From Ignavibacteria bacterium (GTDB lineage: Bacteria; Bacteroidota; Ignavibacteria; Ignavibacteriales; SURF-24), in NCBI GenBank assembly GCA_025612375.1, contig JAAXKN010000001.1, forward strand, positions 290,669-354,668: DNA of 64,000 nucleotides. Direction: 5' to 3'. Below are positions 44,686 through 53,623 of the stretch, piece by piece (within the stretch, counting starts at the first letter, position 1; the number at the start of each line of letters is the position of its first letter). The notes under the pieces were generated by a model. That model searched no databases, was not told the origin of the DNA, and saw nothing but the letters and a program-made list of their open reading frames with translations. A program made the position numbers and the translations under genes.

Positions 44686-46018
44686 CCTTAAAGGCTTCCT
44701 CCATTATTTCAATTCCTTCCTCGGCAATTTCTTCCGTAATTATAAGGGGCGGATTTATCCTGATATCGGGGTTATAGCCCATTACGATCAGTCCGCGCTT
44801 GAGGCATTCCTGGAATATCATCTGAGTATATTTTTTCTCAAGTTTTTCCTTTGAGCCGGGAGACTTGACGAGTTCCATGCCTATCATTAGCCCGCGCCCG
44901 CGCACCTGGCCGACGAAGGGGAATTTGTCCTTAAAGGTCATGAGCCTTTCAAGCATGAAGCTGCCGACCCTTGCCGAATTACCGACCAGGTCATCCTCAA
45001 CAATAGTTTTCAGAGTAGCCAGTGCTGCGGCCGAGGCCAGCGGGTTGCCGCCGTAGCTCGAAGAGCTTCCGGATGGATTGGCAAAAGGCTTTGAGAATAT
45101 GACCTCCTCGCGCGACATTAGCCCCGTCATGGGGAATCCCCCGCCAAAACCCTTGCCTACCGTAATTATGTCGGGCACCACGTTGTCGTGCTGGCATCCG
45201 AACATTCTGCCTGTTCTTCCAAATCCAGTAATCATTTCATCCACAATCAGGAGTGCCTTAATCTCGTCGGCCAGCTGTCTTAATTTTGTAAGGAAGCCTT
45301 CCGGAGGAACAACGTTCCCGGCTGTTCCCTGAATGGGCTCCACCACAATTGCGGCAATGTCGTTTGTAGTTTCGTACCTGATTTTTTTCTTCATGAAGTC
45401 CACGCACGCAAAGCTGCATTCAGGGAAGGTCTTTTCGAACGGGCAGTGCCCGCAGTTTGCATAAGGCGTCAGGTATCTTCCGAATGGAAGGGGCCCGAGC
45501 CCGTGCTTGAAGTTATCCCCGAGGAGTCCAAGCACGCCGAGCGTCTTGCCGTGGAATCCTTCCCAGAAGCCGATGAATTCCGATTTGCCTGTGTAGGATT
45601 TAGCGAGCCTCAGGGCTGCCTCAACGGCCTCGGCTCCGCTTGAGTAGTACTGCGTTCTCCTCAGGTCGCCTACGGCCACCTCTGACAAGAGGCTTGATAG
45701 CTCGGCGCGGTTTCTGGAGGTAAAGCTGCCGACGTGGATCTTAGAGACCTGCTCCTGCATCATTTTTACGTATTTGGGATGGTTGTAGCCCAGGCTTGCC
45801 ACACCGACCCCGGCAAAGAAATCAATGTAGCGGTTGCCGTCCACATCCTCAACGATTGCGCCCTCCCCTTTCTCAACTGCAATCTGCGAAGAGGTGGCAA
45901 TGGTCTGAATGCCCGGCGAGATAAACTTTTGTTCCAGTTCGAAGAGCTCTTTGGATTTAGGTCCGGGCACCTGTGTCTTCATAGAAGCGTATTTGGGTTT
46001 AAAGTCTGCTGTTAACAA
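44660..46018 (-). CDS. Class III PLP aminotransferase
   Basis: 452 residues. Fold type I motifs are YSSGAEAVEAALRLAK, LLIVDEMITGFGRTGRMF (PLP-contacting Asp) and the Schiff-base Lys in ITVGKGFGGGFPM. A Cys-rich insert, CGHCPFEKTFPECSFAC, resembles that of some archaeal GABA/aspartate-type transaminases. In this context it probably aminates a keto or aldehyde sugar/polyol rather than acting in amino-acid metabolism (inference). The TTG start is chosen because GGGAGGG lies just upstream; an ATG at codon 13 has no such site. It overlaps the ATP-grasp gene by 20 bases. Confidence 0.9.
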   Translation of the reverse strand: MLTADFKPKYASMKTQVPGPKSKELFELEQKFISPGIQTIATSSQIAVEKGEGAIVEDVDGNRYIDFFAGVGVASLGYNHPKYVKMMQEQVSKIHVGSFTSRNRAELSSLLSEVAVGDLRRTQYYSSGAEAVEAALRLAKSYTGKSEFIGFWEGFHGKTLGVLGLLGDNFKHGLGPLPFGRYLTPYANCGHCPFEKTFPECSFACVDFMKKKIRYETTNDIAAIVVEPIQGTAGNVVPPEGFLTKLRQLADEIKALLIVDEMITGFGRTGRMFGCQHDNVVPDIITVGKGFGGGFPMTGLMSREEVIFSKPFANPSGSSSSYGGNPLASAAALATLKTIVEDDLVGNSARVGSFMLERLMTFKDKFPFVGQVRGRGLMIGMELVKSPGSKEKLEKKYTQMIFQECLKRGLIVMGYNPDIRINPPLIITEEIAEEGIEIMEEAFKDVANRIIL

Positions 46019-46832
46019 ATTCCCTCCCTTTAGCTAATAGTAAGTTTGAAATATGGTAACCGGCCTCTTCCCTGATTGGGGCAAAGCTGGGCCAGTCGTT
46101 AATATCTATGATTATTATGGAGCCGTCACTTGTAATAATAGCATCCCCGCCGTAGACATACAGTCCAAGAATTTCTGCCGAAGCTTCAGAAAGCTGCCGG
46201 AGGGATTTTTCATCAAAGCATATGCTGAAATTGTTGGCGAGGTAATACCAGTAAAAAAATCCCGTTTCCCTGACCGCGTAGAATTTAACCGTATCACCCG
46301 GGATGTGCTCCTGGAGAATGACCCTGTCTACCTTGCGCCTGTGAAATTCCTCCAGCATGGATGTAATTTCCTCTCGGTCGGCCGCTACAGAAATCACGTC
46401 TTCTTTTCTTACGGCATGGACGTCCCCTCTTTTAATCCAGAGCCTTTCCGAAGAAAATTCATTTATCTGGCCGTTAAGGCTGATCCCGGTGGAAGTAAGT
46501 ATGCTCTTGGGAGTAGGTATCCCCCCGTTTGAAAGCATCCGGAGCATATTGAACCGGTAGCAGGAGTAAACGCTCTCCGGGGAATTAATGATCAGGGGAC
46601 CACGCTCCGAAATCCTGAAGAGCTCCTGTATCCCCTTCGGGCCCTGGACCATTGAAAAAATGATGTCTTCTTTTATTATATCCGGGCCAATCGTGTCCTC
46701 GTCATATAATGTAACATCTGCTCCCATTTTTCTTAAATTTTCAGCCGTGCAATTAATAATTGCCAGATCATTAACCTCATGATTCGGAGAAAATTCTGTT
46801 TTCCGCCGGATGCCTGCAAATTTTATCTTCAT
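45999..46832 (-). CDS. ATP-grasp family ligase
   Basis: 277 residues. After an N-terminal pre-ATP domain (about 1-90) comes the grasp region: LWIKRGDVHAVRKEDV with a nucleotide-binding Lys, VILQEHIPGDTVKFYAV, and the metal-binding end GGDAIITSDGSIIIIDINDW. Such enzymes couple a carboxylate to an amine through an acyl-phosphate. It is a good candidate to acylate the amine made by the adjacent aminotransferase with an amino acid or similar acid. Substrates cannot be read from the sequence. Confidence 0.82.
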   Translation of the reverse strand: MKIKFAGIRRKTEFSPNHEVNDLAIINCTAENLRKMGADVTLYDEDTIGPDIIKEDIIFSMVQGPKGIQELFRISERGPLIINSPESVYSCYRFNMLRMLSNGGIPTPKSILTSTGISLNGQINEFSSERLWIKRGDVHAVRKEDVISVAADREEITSMLEEFHRRKVDRVILQEHIPGDTVKFYAVRETGFFYWYYLANNFSICFDEKSLRQLSEASAEILGLYVYGGDAIITSDGSIIIIDINDWPSFAPIREEAGYHISNLLLAKGREFVNSRL

Positions 46833-46958
46833 GTCCTGGCTCCATAATTTTAGGAAGGTGTTTCAAAGGACAAAGGTCAGGCTTTGTACCTATTAAATTA
46901 TATACCCATTTTCTGCTACTATTTCAATACTATACGTTCTGAATCCGGGTCATCTCCA

Positions 46959-47663
46959 TTAAGTGCTCATGGAGAAGAGGAATTCCCCTGCTGCTTTTAT
47001 GTCGCTCATGTGGTCAATATCTATTATTTTGGAGAAAGGATACCCTTTCAGTTTATAGCCGTTATTAAGAAGAAGCCTGAGAAAGTTTCTGAGGCGGGAG
47101 ATTTTAAGCTCATGGGCTGACTTGATCATTTCAAAAATTCCGGGAGAGAAGTAGTATATTCCGCCTGTAGCCCAATTATAGCCCTGCCGGCTGTCGCTGA
47201 AAGAAGTAATGCCATACTCCCCGTCCATTTCAACGCATAAGGGTTTTTCGTCGTCAATATATTGTGTAACTGCAAGCACACCCTGACAGTCCAGGCCCTC
47301 TTTTATTGAGGATACAAATTTTGAAAATTCCGAAGCATCGAAAACTGAATCGCAGGTTGTAAGAAGAAACGGCTCCTCCGAAAGATAAGGCGCAAGGCTA
47401 AAGAGGCTGTGCATGGAGCTTTCTGTGGTCTTAATGACAAGTTTAACCGGGACCTGAAAGTCCCCCGAAATAAAGAATTCCCTTAAGGCCGGTTCATCTT
47501 CATTTATAATGCAGTATATTGAACTTACACCATTTAATACAGAAAGCCTTATTATTCTTTCAATTATCGTCTCCCCATTAATGCTTATCATGGCCTTCGC
47601 GGTCTTTAAGCCCTCGGCCTTCAGGCGCGAACTCTCGCCAGCAGCCAGTATTGCCAGGTTCAT
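46959..47663 (-). CDS. MobA-like NTP (nucleotidyl) transferase
   Basis: 234 residues, Rossmann-like. The nucleotide loop LAAGESSRL is followed by GLKTAKAMISINGETIIERI with the conserved Lys, the metal Asp is in TTCDSVFD, and the end reads IDIDHMSDIKAAGEF, the form found in sugar- or inositol-phosphate (cytidylyl)transferases. As first gene of the cluster it could make the CDP-alcohol used by the phosphatidyltransferase. 126 bases separate it from the ATP-grasp gene; that gap holds a weak hairpin (46867-46891). AGAGG lies before the ATG. Confidence 0.85.
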   Translation of the reverse strand: MNLAILAAGESSRLKAEGLKTAKAMISINGETIIERIIRLSVLNGVSSIYCIINEDEPALREFFISGDFQVPVKLVIKTTESSMHSLFSLAPYLSEEPFLLTTCDSVFDASEFSKFVSSIKEGLDCQGVLAVTQYIDDEKPLCVEMDGEYGITSFSDSRQGYNWATGGIYYFSPGIFEMIKSAHELKISRLRNFLRLLLNNGYKLKGYPFSKIIDIDHMSDIKAAGEFLFSMST

Positions 47664-47903
47664 TTTTGCCTCTAATTATGTCTTACAAACTTTAGCTATA
47701 CAATAAGATAATATAATCCTGGGAAAATTCTTCCCTTATAAATTGCTCCAGGTCATATTACACGGTTAAAACAAAAATGCTGCCTTTGTCCCCTGCAAAG
47801 GAAAGCCGGTTTATAGCAAGAATTCCTTCGTTGACATTCAGCCGATAAATCTTTACAAATAAATACAAACCATTTTCTCAAAGAAGATCCGGTTTATGAA
47901 GAG

Positions 47904-48812
47904 ATGAACAACAACTATGACGTGATTATAATAGGAGGAGGGCCGGCCGGGCTGAATGCAGCAGTCATTCTGGGGCGAAGCCGAAGGCGCGTTCTTATTC
48001 TGGACAGCGGAAAGCCGCGTAACATAAAAGCCAAACTGATGCACGGATATCTCACGCGTGACGGGATCAAGCCCCTTGAATTCCTGCGCCTGGGAAGTGA
48101 AGAACTCAAAGAGTACGAAGTTGAAAAGCATCAGATGGAAGTCTCAGAGATCATTCCGCTTGGGCGCGGCTTTGAGGTAAAAGGCTCTGAGGGGGAAAAA
48201 TACTATTCAAAAAAGATCCTTCTTGCCACCGGGATCAAAGACAACATTCCGCAGATTGATGGAATTGATGAGCTTTACGGATCAAGCGTCTTTCACTGCC
48301 CGTACTGCGACGGCTGGGAGGTACGCGACAAGAGGCTTGCCGTCTTCGCCAGGGGTAAGGCTGCACTTGCACTGTCCATGTCATTAAAGACCTGGAGCCA
48401 CGACGTCATTCTTTGTTCGGGCGGACTTGCAAGGCTGACCTCAGAGGACAGGAAAATTCTTGAACTCCACAACATTAAAGTCTATACCGGGGAAATTGCC
48501 CGCCTGGAAGGGCGGCATGGTCTCCTGCAAAGGATTGTTTTTAAGAACGGCTCATCGGTTGAACGCGACGCTCTTTTCTTCTCCACCGGGCAGAAACAGA
48601 AGTCCGACCTTGCAGAACGCCTCGGATGCCAATTTAACGACAAGGGATTTATCCCGACAAACAAAAAACAGCAGACAAATATAAAAGGGATCTTTGCTGC
48701 GGGAGACATAACAAAGGACGTAAAGTTTGTTGTCGTGGCCGCAGCTGAAGGGGCAAGAGCCGGCGTAGCCATCAATGTTGAGCTTCAGGAGGAGGAAAGG
48801 CTGAAACTTTAG
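47904..48812 (+). CDS. Thioredoxin-reductase-like FAD/NAD(P) oxidoreductase
   Basis: 302 residues. FAD motif IIGGGPAGLNAAVILGRSRR, redox pair in FHCPYCDGWEVRD (CPYC instead of the CATC or CAVC of standard TrxB), NAD(P) half FARGKAALALSMSLK, and the C-terminal FAD motif GIFAAGDITKDVKF. Disulphide reductase or dithiol oxidase activity is likely; the CPYC pair also occurs in dithiol oxidases such as DepH. Divergent from the seven-gene cluster across a 240-base intergenic region, so a link is possible but unproven. Confidence 0.85.
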   Translation: MNNNYDVIIIGGGPAGLNAAVILGRSRRRVLILDSGKPRNIKAKLMHGYLTRDGIKPLEFLRLGSEELKEYEVEKHQMEVSEIIPLGRGFEVKGSEGEKYYSKKILLATGIKDNIPQIDGIDELYGSSVFHCPYCDGWEVRDKRLAVFARGKAALALSMSLKTWSHDVILCSGGLARLTSEDRKILELHNIKVYTGEIARLEGRHGLLQRIVFKNGSSVERDALFFSTGQKQKSDLAERLGCQFNDKGFIPTNKKQQTNIKGIFAAGDITKDVKFVVVAAAEGARAGVAINVELQEEERLKL

Positions 48813-48857
48813 AGGCATTTTGCCATTTTTAGCTAAATAACTTTTGAGAAACGGGCC

Positions 48858-48876
48858 TCCGGGTTACAAAACCGGA
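48858..48876 (+). terminator. Weak hairpin after the reductase gene
   Basis: TCCGGGTT (48858-48865) pairs with AACCGGA (48870-48876) with one bulged G, followed by CTTTCGGTGTTTATT. It is 46 bases past the stop. A terminator is possible but the U-tract is poor. Confidence 0.35.
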
Positions 48877-48981
48877 CTTTCGGTGTTTATTAGTTAATAT
48901 TATTATGTTATATTTGCGAATTGTAATAATCTCATTTTCGGCTTAACTGTTTTTCTATAAAATTTATATTCAGGGGAATAT

Positions 48982-49848
48982 ATGTTCAAAGGAACGGGTA
49001 CAGCTCTGATTACGCCTTTTGATGAGTCGTTTGAAGTTGATTATGCAGCTCTCAAGAGATTCGTCCGCTTTCAGCTCGAGAGCGGGATCAATTCACTGGT
49101 TGTGCTTGGAACAACCGGCGAAGCAGCTACGATCAGCGATGAGGAAAGAAGAAAAATTATTGAGACAGTTACCGTGGAAGTCAGCCGCCAGGTACCCGTT
49201 ATTATAGGTACCGGGACGAACGATACAAGGAAAGTTGTAGAGCATAATAAAACGGCTGAAGAATTGAAGGCCGACGGCCTTCTGATAGTAAACCCATACT
49301 ATAATAAAGGCACACAGACAGGCCTCGTTGAACATTACAGGTTTATTGCAGAAAAAACCAGGCTGCCTATTATTCTCTACAACGTTCCCAGCAGGACTGC
49401 CATGAACATGCTGCCGGAAACAGTGCTTAAGATTCATGAGGCCTGCCCGAACGTAACAGGCGTCAAGGAAGCCAGCGGCGATATTTCGCAGGTTGCCAGG
49501 CTTATGGCTATGAAGCCCAAAGACTTTATGGTTTTTTCGGGAAACGACGACCAGACAATACCTGTCATGGCCCTCGGAGGCAGAGGCGTCATCTCCGTAT
49601 TCTCGAACGTCTTCCCGCGGGAGATGGTAAGCCTTACAAATGCCATTTTGCAAAATGACTGGGAACAAGCCCGCGATATCAATGAAAAGTATCTGGGAAT
49701 AATGAACGACCTGTTTGTTGAAACAAACCCTATCCCGGTAAAGTATGCAGTAAGCCTGCTGGGATATTGTAAAAATGTATTAAGGCTTCCCTTAACCCGG
49801 GCTTCGGAGAAGACCTCGGAAATTTTAATGAAGGCCGTTAAACATTAG
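48982..49848 (+). CDS. dapA: 4-hydroxy-tetrahydrodipicolinate synthase
   Basis: First committed enzyme of lysine/diaminopimelate synthesis: condenses pyruvate and aspartate semialdehyde. It has 288 residues. VVLGTTGEAATISDEER holds the Thr pair, ILYNVPSRTAMNM the Tyr, and NVTGVKEASGDISQV the Schiff-base Lys. AGGGGAA lies before the ATG. It is the first gene of dapA-dapB-dapH-lysC-deacetylase-asd, which covers most of the acetylase route. Confidence 0.96.
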   Translation: MFKGTGTALITPFDESFEVDYAALKRFVRFQLESGINSLVVLGTTGEAATISDEERRKIIETVTVEVSRQVPVIIGTGTNDTRKVVEHNKTAEELKADGLLIVNPYYNKGTQTGLVEHYRFIAEKTRLPIILYNVPSRTAMNMLPETVLKIHEACPNVTGVKEASGDISQVARLMAMKPKDFMVFSGNDDQTIPVMALGGRGVISVFSNVFPREMVSLTNAILQNDWEQARDINEKYLGIMNDLFVETNPIPVKYAVSLLGYCKNVLRLPLTRASEKTSEILMKAVKH

Positions 49849-49891
49849 ACGTATGAACGCTCTACATAACAACGCTCTGGCAGAGGAAAAA

Positions 49892-50551
49892 ATGGGCAGT
49901 ATAAATTATGGTTTAATCGGCGCCTCCGGCAGGATGGGCTTTGAGATTGAAAGCGTTATGACTGAAGCCGGAAATAAGGCTGTACTGAAGTACGATAAAA
50001 ACGGGATAAAAAAAGAAGGAACGCCGGAAGTCCTGATTGACTTTTCTTCCCCCGACACGCTGGAGAAGACACTGGAACTGGCGCGCGAGATGAAAACAGC
50101 CATAGTAATTGGAACTACAGGCTACAGCGACGAGCAGCTAAGCCTCATAAATGAGGCAAGCCAGGATATCCCGATAGTACTGAGCTATAACTATTCAGTC
50201 GGGATACAGATGCTCTTAAAGTGTGTGGAATTTTTAAGTGACAACCTGGATGACTGGGACATTGAGATCTCGGAAACTCATCACCGCTTTAAGAAAGACA
50301 AGCCGTCGGGTACGGCGCTGATGATAAGAAATGCCGCAGGCAAAAGCGTTAATATCCATTCTCTCAGAATTGGTAACGTTGCAGGCGAACATACAATCTC
50401 CTTCGGCGGGCTTGGAGAGGTACTGACCCTGACGCACAGCGCCACAAGCCGAAGGACTTTTGCCGAAGGAGTTCTTAAGGCCGTAAACTTTATTACACAG
50501 AAAAAATTCGGGCTTTATAGTTTTAAGGATGTGCTTTTTCAAAACAGCTAG
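49892..50551 (+). CDS. dapB: 4-hydroxy-tetrahydrodipicolinate reductase
   Basis: NAD(P)H-dependent second step of the DAP pathway. From the ATG at 49892 it has 219 residues: [17 protein letters not shown] (nucleotide site), [25 protein letters not shown], the catalytic block [19 protein letters not shown], and [18 protein letters not shown]. An upstream in-frame ATG at 49853 has no ribosome site, whereas AGAGGAAAAA precedes 49892, so the shorter form is chosen. It is short for DapB, as in other Bacteroidota-type proteins. Confidence 0.93.
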   Translation: MGSINYGLIGASGRMGFEIESVMTEAGNKAVLKYDKNGIKKEGTPEVLIDFSSPDTLEKTLELAREMKTAIVIGTTGYSDEQLSLINEASQDIPIVLSYNYSVGIQMLLKCVEFLSDNLDDWDIEISETHHRFKKDKPSGTALMIRNAAGKSVNIHSLRIGNVAGEHTISFGGLGEVLTLTHSATSRRTFAEGVLKAVNFITQKKFGLYSFKDVLFQNS

Positions 50552-50565
50552 GAAAGATTTCAGAG

Positions 50566-51264
50566 ATGGATTCATATGAAATAATTAACTTTATTGCCTC
50601 CTCACCCAGGGTAACTCCCCTGAAGGTTTTTCTTTCAGGAGACCTGGAGAAAATTGACTTTACAGGATTTGAGTTCACAGGGGGAAAAGATTTCGGCCTA
50701 TTGATCTGCGAATACAACGCTTTTGACGGGTTTTATAATAAGAACAAGGAATTTATAAAAAGCTTTAGAGCTGAAGCCGACAGGAGGAATTCGGCAATTC
50801 CCCTGGCCAGCCTTACAAAGTACAATGCAAGGATTGAACCCGGAGCTGTTATAAGGGACATGGTTGAAATCGGCAGCAACTGCGTTATAATGATGGGTGC
50901 AGTAATAAATATAGGGGCTGTTATTGGTGAACGTACCATGATAGACATGAATACCGTAATTGGCGGAAGGGCCGTTATTGGAAGCGACTGCCATATAGGC
51001 GCCGGCGCCGTAATAGCCGGTGTAATAGAACCCCCAAACGCAAATCCTGTAGTAATAGGCGATAACGTTGTAATAGGCGCAAATGCCGTGGTGCTCGAAG
51101 GCATAAAGGTTGGCAAAGGTGCCGTTATTGCAGCCGGATCTGTTGTAATTTCAGACGTGGAGGAAAACAGCGTCGTTGCAGGCATACCGGCCAAAGTAGT
51201 AAAAAAGGTGGACGAAAAAACAAGGTCAAAGACTATCTTAATTGATGCCTTAAGGAAGCTGTAG
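50566..51264 (+). CDS. dapH: Tetrahydrodipicolinate N-acetyltransferase
   Basis: Acetyl-CoA-dependent step of the acetylase DAP pathway. It has 232 residues: an N-terminal domain (to about 85), then a left-handed beta-helix of hexapeptide repeats ([40 protein letters not shown] and so on) and a C-terminal [16 protein letters not shown] tail. The architecture matches DapH of Firmicutes, not the succinyl enzyme DapD. Its partner deacetylase is two genes downstream. Confidence 0.92.
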   Translation: MDSYEIINFIASSPRVTPLKVFLSGDLEKIDFTGFEFTGGKDFGLLICEYNAFDGFYNKNKEFIKSFRAEADRRNSAIPLASLTKYNARIEPGAVIRDMVEIGSNCVIMMGAVINIGAVIGERTMIDMNTVIGGRAVIGSDCHIGAGAVIAGVIEPPNANPVVIGDNVVIGANAVVLEGIKVGKGAVIAAGSVVISDVEENSVVAGIPAKVVKKVDEKTRSKTILIDALRKL

Positions 51265-51289
51265 CATAAAGAAACCAGAAGGAAGATAT

Positions 51290-52486
51290 TTGAACATAAC
51301 TGTCCAGAAATATGGCGGAAGCTCGGTTGCAAGTTCAGAAAAGATACTGAAAATTGCAGAAAAGATAGCTCAAAAGGTAAGCTCAGGGAGCAAGGTAATC
51401 CTTGTAGTCTCTGCCATGGGCAAAAGTACGGATAACCTGATCAGACTGGCACGTGAGGTTTCAGTCACTCCGGACCCCAGGGAGCTTGACATGCTTTTAA
51501 CCACAGGCGAGCAGGTCTCGGCCAGCCTGGTGGCCATGGCGCTTCAAAGCAAGGGGCTCAAAAGTAAATCCCTGAACGGTTTTCAGGCCGGGATCAGGAC
51601 CACGGCAAGATACAATGAGGCCAAGATTGTAAGCTTCGACAAAAAGAAGATACTAAAACTGATGGAGGAACTGGACGCTCTTGTTGTAACGGGGTTCCAG
51701 GGGATTACAGAAGAAGGAGAAATAACCACGCTGGGACGCGGGGGCTCTGATACCTCAGCCGTCGCTCTGGCTGCAGCTCTTGGAGTCGACTGCGAGATCT
51801 ACAGCGACGTGGCAGGAATTTATACAATTGACCCAAGGCTGCACGCGGGTGCAAGAAAAATTAAGTATATTTCGTATGACGAAATGCTGGAAATGGCAAG
51901 CCTTGGAGCCAAGGTTCTCCACAGCCGCTCTGTAGAGATTGCAAAGAAATTTAACATTAAGATTTACTGCGGATCAACTTTTTCCGATGAGGAGGGAAGC
52001 TTTGTGGCAAACGAAAATATAATTATTGAACAGCCTGTAGTCACAGGATGCAGCCTGATGGAAAACCAGACACAGGTTTTCATAAAGCACCTGCCGGTGG
52101 ACTATTCACTGGTAAGGAGAATATTTGAAAAAGTTGCCCTGGAAGCCCTGAACGTCGATATGATTTCGATAATTAATTCCGAGGCGCACCTGGTGGTTTC
52201 TTTTACAATTGTTGAGAGCAAGAAAAAACATCTTCAGGCGGCCCTGAGTAAAGTTCTCTCGGATCTGAAGGACTGGGATGTTGAGTATCATACGGGAAAT
52301 ATAAAAGTATCAATCGTGGGAATAGGAATGCGCTCGGGAATCGGTGTGGCCTCAAGCTTTTTTAAGGCTCTTCAGAATGTGCCCATAAAACTCGTCACCA
52401 CCTCGGAAATAGCCATCTCCGGCCTGATAGGCGAAGAGTACAAGCAGGCTGCAGTTGATGCGCTGGTAAAGGAGTTTAAGTTATAG
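51290..52486 (+). CDS. lysC: Aspartate kinase
   Basis: Phosphorylates aspartate, the entry step for lysine, threonine and methionine. It has 398 residues: an amino-acid-kinase domain with VQKYGGSSVASSEKI at the start, TLGRGGSDTSAVALA and YSDVAGIYTIDPR, followed by two ACT domains (from about residue 265) for feedback control. The start is TTG, with AGAAGGAAG 5 bases before. There is no room for a lysine riboswitch in the 25 bases after dapH. Confidence 0.94.
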   Translation: MNITVQKYGGSSVASSEKILKIAEKIAQKVSSGSKVILVVSAMGKSTDNLIRLAREVSVTPDPRELDMLLTTGEQVSASLVAMALQSKGLKSKSLNGFQAGIRTTARYNEAKIVSFDKKKILKLMEELDALVVTGFQGITEEGEITTLGRGGSDTSAVALAAALGVDCEIYSDVAGIYTIDPRLHAGARKIKYISYDEMLEMASLGAKVLHSRSVEIAKKFNIKIYCGSTFSDEEGSFVANENIIIEQPVVTGCSLMENQTQVFIKHLPVDYSLVRRIFEKVALEALNVDMISIINSEAHLVVSFTIVESKKKHLQAALSKVLSDLKDWDVEYHTGNIKVSIVGIGMRSGIGVASSFFKALQNVPIKLVTTSEIAISGLIGEEYKQAAVDALVKEFKL

Positions 52487-52527
52487 CATACCCTCACACA
52501 GTGAGGATTAATATTGAAGGATTAAAA

Positions 52528-53622
52528 ATGTTAACGCCAATTGAAATGCGCCACGTTCTGCACGAGACACCGGAACTGATGTTCAGGGAGTTTGAGACCA
52601 CAAATATATTAAAGCATAACCTGCAGGAACTGGACAATATGGTCATACATCAGCCGCTTGCAACAGGGCTTGTTGTCGAGTACACGGTCAATGACGGCGA
52701 TTACCTCTTGTTCAGGGCTGACATTGACGCGCTTCCGATTAAGGAAGACACCGGGGTGGAATTCCAGTCAAGAAACAATTTCATGCATGCCTGCGGCCAC
52801 GATGTACATTCATCCATACTCTACGGCTTTATCAGGCACGTTGCCGGGGTAAAGCCAAAAAGGAACATGATCTTCCTCTTTCAGCCGGGTGAAGAAGGAG
52901 GCGGCGGGGCAAAGAAAGTTATTGACTCGGGCATACTCGGCAGGTTTAATATAAGCAAGGCTTTTGCCCTCCATGTAACAGATGAATACTCTTTGGGAAC
53001 AATAGCATCCACTTCAGGCGTTCTTTTTGCATCAGCCTATGAACTTGACCTGGTCATTCACGGCAAAAGCGCCCACGTGGCATTCCCCGAAAACGGGATA
53101 AATTCCTTTGACGCCTTAAGAATGTTTCTTGACGAAATTCAAAGTGAACTCAGGCGTTCAGAAGAAAAGATTATCTTCGGCTACGGAAGAGTTGAATCCG
53201 GTACGGCAAGAAACATAATCCCCTCTTTCACAAAAGCCGAGTGCACTATAAGGGCCCTTGACAGCAGGAAGAATGTGGAGTTTTTCAGGAAAATCATCTC
53301 AACTCTTGAAGAGATAAAAAAGAAAACAGGCGTGACTTATTCAATTGATGAGGGTTCGCTCTATAGCGAAGTTGTTGTAGATAAGGAGCTTTTCAGCAGA
53401 CTGTCTGAAAAGCTTTCACAAAAGCATAAATTTATTGACTGCGGATATAAAATGACGGGAGAGGACTTTGGTTTCTTTTCACACCTCTACCCTTCTTTTA
53501 TGTTCTGGCTCGGGACTTACAGGGATAACAGGTACGGTCTTCATACCCCCAGGTTTTTGCCTGAGGATTCTGTTATCGGGACCGGTATTGAAATTTTAAT
53601 CGACATATTACAAGAGGTTTAA
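52528..53622 (+). CDS. M20 amidohydrolase, probable N-acetyl-diaminopimelate deacetylase
   Basis: 364 residues from the ATG at 52528, which has GAAGGA 7 bases upstream; a GTG at 52501 in frame has none. M20 metal motifs are HACGHDVHSSILYG and FLFQPGEEGGGGAKK, with the dimerisation domain from about 175 (IHGKSAHVAFPENGINSFDA) and the final GEDFGFFS. Neighbouring dapH makes the acetyl intermediate, so N-acetyl-LL-DAP deacetylase is the expected role. The matching aminotransferase is not in the run. Confidence 0.85.
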   Translation: MLTPIEMRHVLHETPELMFREFETTNILKHNLQELDNMVIHQPLATGLVVEYTVNDGDYLLFRADIDALPIKEDTGVEFQSRNNFMHACGHDVHSSILYGFIRHVAGVKPKRNMIFLFQPGEEGGGGAKKVIDSGILGRFNISKAFALHVTDEYSLGTIASTSGVLFASAYELDLVIHGKSAHVAFPENGINSFDALRMFLDEIQSELRRSEEKIIFGYGRVESGTARNIIPSFTKAECTIRALDSRKNVEFFRKIISTLEEIKKKTGVTYSIDEGSLYSEVVVDKELFSRLSEKLSQKHKFIDCGYKMTGEDFGFFSHLYPSFMFWLGTYRDNRYGLHTPRFLPEDSVIGTGIEILIDILQEV

Positions 53623-53623
53623 G

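Noticed and set aside
49853-49891. Longer dapB start
   Set aside because: No ribosome site; the extra 13 residues do not fit the family N-terminus.
51241-51289. Lysine riboswitch before lysC
   Set aside because: The gap after dapH is only 25 bases and the region upstream of dapA shows no riboswitch-like fold.
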